From: Planctomycetaceae bacterium
GTDB taxonomy: Bacteria > Planctomycetota > Planctomycetia > Pirellulales > Pirellulaceae
Assembly: GCA_022614795.1 (NCBI GenBank)
Contig: JAKEHX010000458.1
Span: forward strand, 1-10,593
DNA: 10,593 nucleotides
Reading direction: 5' to 3'
Within the stretch, counting starts at the first letter, position 1. Every line of letters starts with the position of its first letter. Below the pieces are notes generated by a model. That model was not told where the DNA came from and ran no database searches. It worked only from the letters and a program-made list of their open reading frames with translations. Position numbers and translations under genes: made by a program. This document shows, one piece after another, positions 1 through 6,133 of the stretch.

Positions 1-1
1 A

Positions 2-142
2 GTGCTCGTAGAGCCGGTTCTCGGCAATTCAGAACCTACGTTGGCCGATCGCCTGCAGAATGTGATTGGAGTTGCCGAAGGCCTGCCGACCGACTTGGCG
101 GCACAACACGACCAATATCTCCACGGCCGGCCGAAGAAATGA
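2..142 (+). CDS. Antitoxin-like small protein, C-terminal part (5' end outside window)
   Basis: The frame is open from the window edge to a TGA at 140-142 and gives 46 residues, ending LPTDLAAQHDQYLHGRPKK. The ending with a His-Asp-x-Tyr-x-His-Gly-x-Pro-basic pattern resembles small planctomycete proteins that I recall preceding PIN-domain toxins; this is recognition from memory, not a search. The stop codon overlaps the ATG of a following PIN-like start (ATGA at 139-142), the translational coupling typical of toxin-antitoxin pairs. The likely role is to bind and neutralise the toxin and perhaps to bind the promoter, but the DNA-binding part would lie upstream of the window. Since the toxin is broken, this gene may be an orphan. 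The reading frame is convincing; the antitoxin role is inference. Confidence 0.6.
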   Translation: MLVEPVLGNSEPTLADRLQNVIGVAEGLPTDLAAQHDQYLHGRPKK

Positions 143-300
143 ACGCGATCTTCGCCGACACGTTCTATTTCTTGGCCCTCGTCAGCCGCGATTGTACGTG
201 TTTAGCCCGCTTGCATTTCGGTCCTGCTAGGGAGGCGGAGCTTCGCGGCAGCCAGTTCCCTCGCCGATCCTGGCAGAGCGCCTGCCAACCCAGGCGGTGA
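139..300 (+). pseudogene. Truncated PIN-domain (VapC-like) toxin remnant
   Basis: An ATG at 139 overlaps the upstream stop by ATGA and opens a 53-codon frame ending with TGA at 298-300. The first residues, MNAIFADTFYFLALVSRD, match the start of PIN-domain ribonucleases: a beta strand, the first metal-binding Asp (D7), then the aromatic/LAL helix. PIN toxins are normally 120-150 residues with three or four conserved acidic residues. After about residue 18 the frame turns into Arg/Cys-rich sequence with no PIN features, so the catalytic body is missing. The sequence from about 195 onward (GGGAGGCGGAGC and following) looks like unrelated, possibly repeat-derived DNA. The product, if made, could not be an active nuclease. 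Decay by deletion or replacement is inferred from the abrupt loss of similarity. Confidence 0.6.
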
Positions 301-455
301 CGCGCTGATTGATTCCCCCATTAGGGCAGGTACACTCAATCCAGGCGGCGCAAACGGGCACGAAAGAAACACCCAGCGGGCGTTTGCGCCTCCGCAAGGT
401 GTCCCCTCATCGCGTCCGAAATTCTCTTCGCTGGACCTATCTGGGATGTGATCTC
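301..455. other. Leader region upstream of the kinase gene
   Basis: No convincing gene is visible here. A TTG at 309 is in frame with the kinase, but the 49 extra residues are Arg-rich, show no domain and precede a normal-looking start. The interval should hold the promoter and leader of the kinase-cyclase operon. I see no good -35/-10 pair. The one structure worth noting is the inverted repeat at 347-390. Confidence 0.5.
347..390. repeat. 10-bp perfect inverted repeat in kinase leader
   Basis: GGCGCAAACG at 347-356 is the exact reverse complement of CGTTTGCGCC at 381-390, with a 24-base spacer. It lies 65 bases before the kinase ATG. It could be a leader RNA hairpin or an operator for a dimeric regulator, but there is no T-run and no known operator consensus that I recognise. 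A 10-bp match within 50 bases is modest evidence in GC-rich DNA. Confidence 0.4.
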
Positions 456-2552
456 ATGCTTGCCGAGTCGCCCGTTATTGACGACTTTGATCTGGCCGAA
501 GGGCAGCGCCTCGCCAGCTTGGAACTCGCCGCACCGCAGCTCGACGGCTATGAAGTGCTGGGGCTGATCGGCGAGGGCACCTACGGCGACGTTTGGAAGG
601 CCCGCGACCAATCGAGCGGCGTCATCGTCGCCATCAAGCGCCTGCGGCGGCAGCCCGACGCCCAATCGTGTGCCGAAGTGGAGAAGCTCGCCCGTCTAAG
701 CAGCGTCCGCGGCATCGTCACCCTGCGCCAGGTGCACCTGGCAGCCGAGCCCTACTGCTACGTGATGGAGCATCTGGAAGGGGGCACGTTGGGCGACCTG
801 ATCCGGCGCGAGCGTCAGCTCCCCTTCGCCGACGCGTGGCGGATCTATCGCCAGCTCAACGAGGCGCTGGCCTACGTCCACAGCGAGGGGATCGTCCACT
901 GCGACATCAAGCCTGAGAACATCCTGCTCGACGCCCGCGGCAATCCGCGGCTCGGTGATTTTGGCCAGGCCCGCGGCCGCGGCCCCGGCGGTGCGGCCCT
1001 CGGCACGCGGTTCTACATGTCGCCGGAGCAGGCCCGGCTGGAAGGGCTGCCCGATCCGCGCTGGGATGTCTATGCCCTGGGCGCCGTGCTTTACGAAATG
1101 CTCACGGGCATCAAGCCGCGATTCGACACGGAGGTATCCAGCCTGATGAGCGCGCCGACCGGTTCGGGCTCGGAGGTGCGCGATCGGCTGGAGAAATATG
1201 CCCGCCACTTGGAGCGGTGCCCGCCGCCGCAACTGCATCGCAAGGTGAAGGGGGTTGATTCGGCCACGGCCCGCCTGATCGATGACAGCCTGTCGATCGA
1301 ATTCTCCGACCGCCCCGAGGACGCCGCCGCGATGCTCAAGCGGATTGGCCAGTGCGAACATGCCCGCGCGAGCAAGCCCCTGCTCGTCTTTGGCGGCCTG
1401 GCCCCGGCGATCATGCTGCTGGCCGTGGCGCTGGTCCTGTGGGCCGTGGGATCGTCCACGCTGAGCAGCCTCGAGCGCTACTGGAAAGAGCTGATTCACG
1501 CCAACAACCCGATCATCGCCCAGAGCGTCGGCAGCGAAGTCGAGAGCCTCTTCAATGCCCAGGCCGAGATCGTACGCCAGGAAGCGAGCGACCCCGCGCT
1601 GTTTGAATTGTTCCGCCAGTCACACGGCAGTGCTCCCGGGGGCGGGCTGCGCAGTGCAGACAGCCAGACGCAATTCGACCAGCGGCTGGAGGCGATTCAC
1701 GCTCGGCACAAGGGGCAGGTCTATCGCTGGTCGCTGGCGCGGGCCGACGGCATGTTGGTCGCCAACTACGGCGGCTTGCCGGGCGCTGGCGGAAGCGAGA
1801 CAGTCGGCATCGATCGCGGAAGCAACGGCAAAAATTACGCCTGGCGCGGGTGGTTCAACGGCGTGATCGACCGGGCCGAATCGCTGGACGAGCCGCGCGA
1901 CGAGGACCTCGCCGATTTTCGCCGCCGCCTGCCCAGGCAGGCATTCGTCGCCCAGCCATACTCGCGTAAAGGGGACAATCAGTTTGTCGTGATCGCGGTC
2001 TCTTGCCCGGTCGCCGCGGAGGGTGCTGCCCAGCCCGCGGGAGTGATCTCCGGCATGATGGCTTACGACCAGTTCTTCACCCAGATGCAAGCGACGGCCA
2101 GCCGCCTGGCCGGGGCGGGGCAGCAGATTGTGATCGTCAACGACCAGCAGCAGGTCCTGTTTCATTCGGACCGCGAGGCCTGGCAGAAATCGGCCGGCGA
2201 GTCGTTCGTCGCGCCGCGATTCGCGGATTGTCAGCATTTCAAGGCGGCACTGGCCGCGGATGCCCAACCCACCACCAAGAGCACCGAGTACATCGACCCG
2301 GTGAATGGGCGGGCCTATTGGGGCGCGGCCCACGTCGTCAAGCTGCCGAGCGGCCAGCGGCTGGCGATCTTCGTGCAACAGCAGAACCGGATCAGCCCGC
2401 TGTGGAGCCGGGCATCGTGGCTGGCGGCGGCGCTGCTGGTGGTGGGCGTCGTCTTTCTGGGCACGAACAGCTACGCCCTGTATTGGACGCTGCGCCAGAG
2501 CGGCGCGGCGACGCGCTCCGCCGGGGCCAGCGCGGGAGGCGGCCATGGCTAG
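456..2552 (+). CDS. Transmembrane Ser/Thr protein kinase with extracytoplasmic Cache-like sensor
   Basis: This 698-residue protein is a Hanks-type kinase at the membrane. The kinase domain spans about residues 32-297: Gly loop GEGTYGDV (39-46), VAIK lysine K61, probable helix-C Glu E76, HCDIKPEN with catalytic D150, DFG D168, SPE at 189-191 and DVYALG D204. HCD replaces HRD, so it is a non-RD kinase. A membrane segment at about 308-331 leads to a ~320-residue outside region (340-645) with a dCache-like signature, YAWRGWFNG near 461-469, then a second membrane segment (654-672) and a short cytoplasmic tail. Ligand sensing outside and phosphorylation inside are inferred from this topology. I chose ATG 456 because it starts shortly before the kinase domain and has GGGA at 443-446; the upstream TTG at 309 adds only low-complexity sequence. 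It overlaps the cyclase gene by 8 bases, so the two are probably co-translated. Confidence 0.9.
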   Translation: MLAESPVIDDFDLAEGQRLASLELAAPQLDGYEVLGLIGEGTYGDVWKARDQSSGVIVAIKRLRRQPDAQSCAEVEKLARLSSVRGIVTLRQVHLAAEPYCYVMEHLEGGTLGDLIRRERQLPFADAWRIYRQLNEALAYVHSEGIVHCDIKPENILLDARGNPRLGDFGQARGRGPGGAALGTRFYMSPEQARLEGLPDPRWDVYALGAVLYEMLTGIKPRFDTEVSSLMSAPTGSGSEVRDRLEKYARHLERCPPPQLHRKVKGVDSATARLIDDSLSIEFSDRPEDAAAMLKRIGQCEHARASKPLLVFGGLAPAIMLLAVALVLWAVGSSTLSSLERYWKELIHANNPIIAQSVGSEVESLFNAQAEIVRQEASDPALFELFRQSHGSAPGGGLRSADSQTQFDQRLEAIHARHKGQVYRWSLARADGMLVANYGGLPGAGGSETVGIDRGSNGKNYAWRGWFNGVIDRAESLDEPRDEDLADFRRRLPRQAFVAQPYSRKGDNQFVVIAVSCPVAAEGAAQPAGVISGMMAYDQFFTQMQATASRLAGAGQQIVIVNDQQQVLFHSDREAWQKSAGESFVAPRFADCQHFKAALAADAQPTTKSTEYIDPVNGRAYWGAAHVVKLPSGQRLAIFVQQQNRISPLWSRASWLAAALLVVGVVFLGTNSYALYWTLRQSGAATRSAGASAGGGHG
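2534..2539 (+). promoter_or_regulatory. Ribosome binding site of the cyclase gene
   Basis: GGGAGG lies 5 bases before the ATG at 2545 and inside the last codons of the kinase gene. It settles the cyclase start inside the overlap (ATG 2545-2547, kinase TAG 2550-2552) rather than at the in-frame alternative start 80 codons upstream. Confidence 0.75.
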
Positions 2553-4317
2553 CCTGGTCGCCCGCGACTTAAAGCAGCGTCATGTGGTTCGCCACCGCTG
2601 GTCGCTGGTGGAGGGGATCGATCTTCCCCTCGGCCGCAAAGTCGCAGCCGACCAGATCCAAACCGAGTGGGACGAACACATCGCCGACTTTCACGCGGTC
2701 GTCCGGTTTGAGCAGGGGCGATTGCACGTCGCGCGTCACACCGACACGGCGGCCCGCAATGTGATTTTCTATAACGGCGCGGACCAGGGGCAGTTCAGCG
2801 TCGTGACTGGCGAGGGGTTCGTCATTGGGAGCACGATCTTTCAGCTCGAAGCGGTCTCAAGCGAGCCGACGCCCGACACTGCCTCGTCGTCGCGGACGCA
2901 GTTCTTCACGGCGGCCCACCTGCGCACGCAGCTCAGTCCGGCCGACGAGCACCTCGACGTGGTGAATACGCTGCTCAAGCAGCTCGCCGGCCGACAGACC
3001 GACATCGACGCCTTCGAGCACCAGATCGTGCAGTCGCTGCGGCGCGTCGTGCGCCGGGCCGATTTCGCCGCCGTCCTGCAAATCCGCGGCCCCGAGGTCA
3101 AGTCGCGGGCCGCCGCGGGCGACTTGCCCATTTGCCAGCCGCTCGTGCTCGACGCCTGTCGCCGGCAGATGCTGGTGGCGCATCGCTGGGGCGGCAAGCC
3201 GGGCGAGTTGTATCCCAATGTGGGCGGTGCAGCTTGGGCCGTGTGCGCCCCGATCATTTGCAGCGTAGAGACCGACGGAGACTACGCCATTTATCTGTCC
3301 GGCGCGAAGGCCCCGATCGGCAAGCCGCGCGATCCGCGGGCCCTGCCCGACGATCAGCTTTCGCTCGTGGCCATCGTGGCCGACATCCTCCAATCGGTCC
3401 GCACGTTCCACGACCTGTCGCACTGCCATAGCTCGATGCAGGAGTTCTTCCCCAAGCCGATCCGCGACCTGCTCCTTCAGCGGCGGCCCGACGACGTGTT
3501 CGAGACGGCGGAAGTTCCCGCGGCGATCATGTTCTGCGACCTTCGCGGCTTCTCGCGGTTCACGGCCCAGCAAGCGGGCGACCTCTTGCCGGCCTGGGAG
3601 CGGATCAAGCAGGCCCTGACGCTGATGACCGAGGCGATCACCAGCCAGGCCGGCTGCATCGGCGATTTTCAGGGGGATGCGGCGATGGGTTTTTGGGGCT
3701 GGCCGCGACGCGGCGGCGGCGAGCGGCTGGCCGACGATGTGCGGGCCGCGTGCCAGGCCGCCGATACGCTCCGCGAACGCTTCTACCAGCGGTCGCGCGA
3801 GAAGAGCGGCCCGCTCGCGTCGTTCGCGTGCGGCATCGGCATCGCCGCGGGGCCCGTCGTGGCCGGCATGCTCGGCACCCACGACCAGCGGAAGATCGGC
3901 GTGTTTGGTCCGGCGGTGAATCTGGCCGCACGGCTCGAATCGATGACCAAGCAGCTCGGCGCGTCGATTCTCCTCGACGAGCAGGCGATGGAGGCGCTCG
4001 AGGCCTCGGGCAGCGAACTCGCCAGCCGGGTGCGCCTATTGGCGAGCATCCAGCCGGTGGGACTCGACTCGCCCTTGCCGGTGTATGAATTGATGGCCCC
4101 ATCGCACACGCGCGAAGCACTGACGCCGCAGCTGGTGCGGTTGTACGAGGTGGGCCGGCAGGCGTTCGAAAGCGGCAACTGGCCCGAAGCCCGCGAAGCG
4201 CTGCGGCGGCTGGCGCTGTCGGGCGATGGACCGTCAAGCTTTTTGCTGGGACACATGGAGGGCCTGCGCAGTCCGCCCAAGGATTGGGCTGGCCGCGTCG
4301 TGCTCACGAGCAAGTAG
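2545..4317 (+). CDS. FHA-like / GAF-like / class III nucleotide cyclase fusion
   Basis: This 590-residue cytoplasmic protein has no membrane segment or signal peptide. Residues ~15-105 look like an FHA fold (LPLGRK, then DFHAVV, then GEGFVIGSTIFQLE). Residues ~140-290 look like a GAF sensor. Residues ~296-520 are a class III adenylate/guanylate cyclase domain. In it, metal-binding D332 (MFCDLRGFSRFT) and D378 (FQGD), and transition-state N459 and R463 (VNLAAR), are all present, so catalysis is plausible. The two purine-selecting positions are D374, where adenylate cyclases have Lys, and G452 (RKIGVFG), where they have Asp or Thr. The nucleotide used is therefore uncertain. A TPR-like helix pair (YEVGRQAFESGNWPEAREAL, ~534-553) ends the protein. 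The overlap with the kinase gene suggests that phosphorylation or Cache input controls the cyclase; this is inference. Confidence 0.88.
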   Translation: MASLVARDLKQRHVVRHRWSLVEGIDLPLGRKVAADQIQTEWDEHIADFHAVVRFEQGRLHVARHTDTAARNVIFYNGADQGQFSVVTGEGFVIGSTIFQLEAVSSEPTPDTASSSRTQFFTAAHLRTQLSPADEHLDVVNTLLKQLAGRQTDIDAFEHQIVQSLRRVVRRADFAAVLQIRGPEVKSRAAAGDLPICQPLVLDACRRQMLVAHRWGGKPGELYPNVGGAAWAVCAPIICSVETDGDYAIYLSGAKAPIGKPRDPRALPDDQLSLVAIVADILQSVRTFHDLSHCHSSMQEFFPKPIRDLLLQRRPDDVFETAEVPAAIMFCDLRGFSRFTAQQAGDLLPAWERIKQALTLMTEAITSQAGCIGDFQGDAAMGFWGWPRRGGGERLADDVRAACQAADTLRERFYQRSREKSGPLASFACGIGIAAGPVVAGMLGTHDQRKIGVFGPAVNLAARLESMTKQLGASILLDEQAMEALEASGSELASRVRLLASIQPVGLDSPLPVYELMAPSHTREALTPQLVRLYEVGRQAFESGNWPEAREALRRLALSGDGPSSFLLGHMEGLRSPPKDWAGRVVLTSK

Positions 4318-4327
4318 CTTATGGAGT

Positions 4328-4349
4328 GCGGGGACTTGTCCCCGCTTTT
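4328..4349 (+). terminator. Intrinsic terminator after the kinase-cyclase operon
   Basis: GCGGGGA (4328-4334) and TCCCCGC (4339-4345) form a 7-bp stem with a CTTG loop, followed directly by TTTT and, after GGA, TTTTT. It starts 11 bases after the cyclase stop codon. The position and T-run fit a rho-independent terminator. The GGGGACTTGTCCCC core may also belong to a dispersed palindrome family, which a genome-wide count would show. Confidence 0.6.
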
Positions 4350-4389
4350 GGATTTTTGGGAGTGACTTTGGGAGGACCAGGGACGCACC

Positions 4390-4485
4390 GATTGCAAATT
4401 GCGAAGTAGGAATTGCAAAGTGCGAAGTGAAGCGGGCCTGACATTCAATTTGCACTTTGCAATTCCTGTTTTGCAATTTGCAATC
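4390..4485. repeat. 96-base imperfect palindrome with nested direct repeats
   Basis: The left arm (4390-4432) and right arm (4442-4485) are reverse complements at about 37 of 43 positions, around a 9-base GC-rich centre (4433-4441). The first 13 bases of the arm (GATTGCAAATTGC) and a 16-base inner block (AGGAATTGCAAAGTGC) are exact. Inside each arm a unit of about 19 bases beginning ATTGCAAA recurs with a 21-base period (16 of 19 matches in the left arm). The arms are AT-rich against GC-rich surroundings, which suggests an inserted element. It sits between convergent genes, and its right arm forms the last 12-13 codons and stop of the SRPBCC gene. It could act as a two-way terminator, or be a REP-like or miniature mobile element. 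Confidence 0.85.
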
Positions 4486-4987
4486 CCGCGTCCTCGCCGG
4501 CGCTTCGTGCTTGGCAATGGTCCCGCCGGCAAGCAGTGCGGGCAAAATGCTCGCGCAGCGCCGCCAGCCGCTTCGATGCTTCCCAGGCAAACACGCGGTT
4601 CATGACTGGCGCGAGCAGCCACGCCAGCCATCGCGGCCGCACGGTGAACGTCCAGGTGTAGGTGATTCGCGAATGGTTCGCGGCAATGTCCTCGTGGCGA
4701 ATCGACGCGCCGCACGATGCGAAGAACGGAGGCGAGTTGATCATCTTGATGGCCGTCAGGCGTGGCCGATCGAACGCGACGTACTGGGCCTTCATGGCGA
4801 TCATTCGCAGCCAGCCGCGGCCGACACATAGCGTGGTCGCTCCCAGCCCGGCCTGCGTGTGTCCGTCAGTCAGGCTGGCAGACGACAGCAGCGTGTCCCA
4901 CTCCAGCCGGCGTCGGTAGTCGTGCACCAGATCGAAGACCGCGGCGGAACTCGCCGGGATGATCTGGCTGACGGCGCCGTGAGGCAT
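4445..4987 (-). CDS. SRPBCC-fold protein (polyketide cyclase/START-like)
   Basis: This 180-residue soluble protein has the helix-grip pattern of the SRPBCC superfamily: a first strand (AVSQIIPASSAAVFDLV, 5-21), a helix with YRRRLEWD (24-31), a run of strands through TYTWTFTVRP (109-118) and a long C-terminal helix (AWLLAPVMNRVFAWEASKRL, 122-141). Members bind hydrophobic ligands in a cavity; the substrate cannot be told from the sequence. ATG 4987 was chosen because AAGGAG lies 7 bases upstream; a start at 5050 would have to read through the leader hairpin. Residues ~151-180 are polar and not part of the fold, and the last 12-13 come from the AT-rich palindrome at 4390-4485, so the natural C-terminus was probably changed by that element. 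It follows the RluA gene by 108 bases. Confidence 0.8.
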   Translation of the reverse strand: MPHGAVSQIIPASSAAVFDLVHDYRRRLEWDTLLSSASLTDGHTQAGLGATTLCVGRGWLRMIAMKAQYVAFDRPRLTAIKMINSPPFFASCGASIRHEDIAANHSRITYTWTFTVRPRWLAWLLAPVMNRVFAWEASKRLAALREHFARTACRRDHCQARSAGEDAGLQIAKQELQSAN

Positions 4988-4994
4988 GACCGGG

Positions 4995-5000
4995 CTCCTT
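4995..5000 (-). promoter_or_regulatory. Ribosome binding site of the SRPBCC gene
   Basis: On the minus strand AAGGAG lies 7 bases before the ATG at 4987-4985. It is the strongest Shine-Dalgarno match in the window and decides this start over the in-frame upstream one at 5050. Confidence 0.8.
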
Positions 5001-5006
5001 AGGTAG

Positions 5007-5026
5007 CGGAAGTCGCCAGACTTCCG
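5007..5026. repeat. 8-bp hairpin in the leader of the SRPBCC gene
   Basis: CGGAAGTC (5007-5014) and GACTTCCG (5019-5026) form a perfect stem with a four-base loop. It lies between the RluA stop (5096) and the SRPBCC start, only 6 bases from that gene's Shine-Dalgarno. There is no T-run on the minus strand, so a terminator is unlikely. The sequence looks like a short dispersed palindrome of the kind I recall from planctomycete intergenic DNA. It might modulate read-through or stabilise RNA. Confidence 0.55.
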
Positions 5027-5095
5027 GCGAATGGCATTGCTCCCGAACAACTCTACGTCGTAAACCGCATGTGCAGCCCTCGCGCAACAGCCGAA

Positions 5096-6124
5096 TTACG
5101 TGGCTTGCCCCGCCGCGCGGAGCTTGAGCAGCCACTGCCGCAGGTCTTTGGGAAGCGGCATCTGGAAGCGGAGCGGCTGAGCGGTGATCGGGTGGATGAA
5201 GGCCAGCTCAGCCGCGTGCAGGGCCTGGCGCGGGGCGCCGCTCGCGTCCTCCCGCGGCTTGCCGCCCGGCGGGTGCGTGTAGGTCTTCTCGCCGCAGAGC
5301 ATGTGGCCGCGCTCGGCCAGGTGAATGCGAATCTGGTGCGTGCGGCCCGTTTCGAGCCGGCATTCGAGAATCGTGTATCCGGGCAGGTGCTCCATCGGGC
5401 GGAGGTGCGTGATCGCCCGCTGCGCGCCTTCTGGCGCTTCGCCAAGCGGCGAGCTGCCACGCAGTCCGTCGCCCCGGTCGCGGACCAGCCAGTTGTCGAT
5501 AGTCTGCGCCTCGACTTGCCCGTGAGCGACCGCGACATACGCCCGCTCAACCTCGTGTTGAGCGAACATGCGGATCAGCTTGTGCTCGGCTGCGGTCGTG
5601 CGGGCAAAGACCATCAGGCCGCTGGTATCGCGATCGAGGCGGTGGACGGGGCGGATGGTCAGGCGCGGGTCGCGCCGAATCTTGCCCGACCGGCGATCAC
5701 GTCCTCGCTGACGAGTCGGAATCGTATCGATGCCCAACCGCTCGGCCAACACCTGCACCACCAGCTCGTCGAGCGTCGGCTGGAGCTGCTTGCGCCGCGA
5801 CGGGAGATCGGTCTGGTCGCGGTGGCGGAGCGTCGTCACACCCGCCGGTTTCTGCACGACAATGAGGTGCTCGTCGAGATGGACGATCTTCACGTCCGAG
5901 GCATCGGCCGGTTTGGCGAGAGGATGGTCCCAGAGCTTCAGCACGTCGCCGGTTTTTACGCGGCGTCCTTCATCGAGGCACAGGTTGCCGTTCACCTGCA
6001 CTTGCCGCCCGGCGATCAGCTTGCGGATCTCCGACCAGCTCGGCTCCGGCAGCAGCCGCTTGAGCACCTGCGGCAGCGACAGACCATTGTGCTGGGCGGC
6101 GAGATGATAGGTCTGGGCAGGCAT
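5096..6124 (-). CDS. RluA-family RNA pseudouridine synthase
   Basis: This 342-residue enzyme converts uridine to pseudouridine in rRNA or tRNA. An S4 RNA-binding domain fills about residues 14-65 (LPQVLKRLLP, then IRKLIAGRQVQVNG). The catalytic domain has the motif HRLDRDTSGLMVFA with nucleophile D164, and LETGRTHQIRIHLA (257-270), both diagnostic of the family. The length fits RluC/RluD-type proteins. Between the first catalytic strand and HRLD there is a basic stretch (TRQRGRDRRSGKIRRDPR, 137-154) longer than in common members, possibly an RNA contact. Another short stretch at ~216-235 also looks like a loop insertion. The target site (which U in which RNA) cannot be assigned, so no symbol is given. 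It starts 9 bases after the stop of the DUF255 gene, whose TAG overlaps a weak AGG Shine-Dalgarno, so the two genes are co-transcribed. Confidence 0.92.
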   Translation of the reverse strand: MPAQTYHLAAQHNGLSLPQVLKRLLPEPSWSEIRKLIAGRQVQVNGNLCLDEGRRVKTGDVLKLWDHPLAKPADASDVKIVHLDEHLIVVQKPAGVTTLRHRDQTDLPSRRKQLQPTLDELVVQVLAERLGIDTIPTRQRGRDRRSGKIRRDPRLTIRPVHRLDRDTSGLMVFARTTAAEHKLIRMFAQHEVERAYVAVAHGQVEAQTIDNWLVRDRGDGLRGSSPLGEAPEGAQRAITHLRPMEHLPGYTILECRLETGRTHQIRIHLAERGHMLCGEKTYTHPPGGKPREDASGAPRQALHAAELAFIHPITAQPLRFQMPLPKDLRQWLLKLRAAGQAT

Positions 6125-6133
6125 CGACCGGAC

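Noticed and set aside
279..296. Hairpin CGCCTG-N6-CAGGCG as a terminator after the toxin remnant
   Set aside because: Only 6 bp with no T-run; it is within chance expectation in GC-rich DNA.
309..455. TTG at 309 as the kinase start, adding 49 residues
   Set aside because: The extra residues are Arg-rich without domain features, and ATG 456 sits close before the kinase domain with a GGGA upstream.
2305..2544. Upstream in-frame start for the cyclase at 2305
   Set aside because: It would overlap the kinase gene by nearly 250 bases and adds an Arg/Cys/Trp-rich shadow peptide; the Shine-Dalgarno at 2534-2539 fits ATG 2545.
1620..3882. Long minus-strand frames opposite the kinase and cyclase genes
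   Set aside because: They mirror strongly supported genes and show no recognisable protein features.
4390..4485. CRISPR-like array because of the repeated ATTGCAAA units
   Set aside because: The units are degenerate, abut without spacers of constant length and are arranged as a palindrome; there is no array and no cas gene.
4988..5050. Upstream start of the SRPBCC gene at 5050
   Set aside because: The extra 21 residues would be coded by the leader hairpin and the ribosome site; AAGGAG at 4995-5000 points to ATG 4987.
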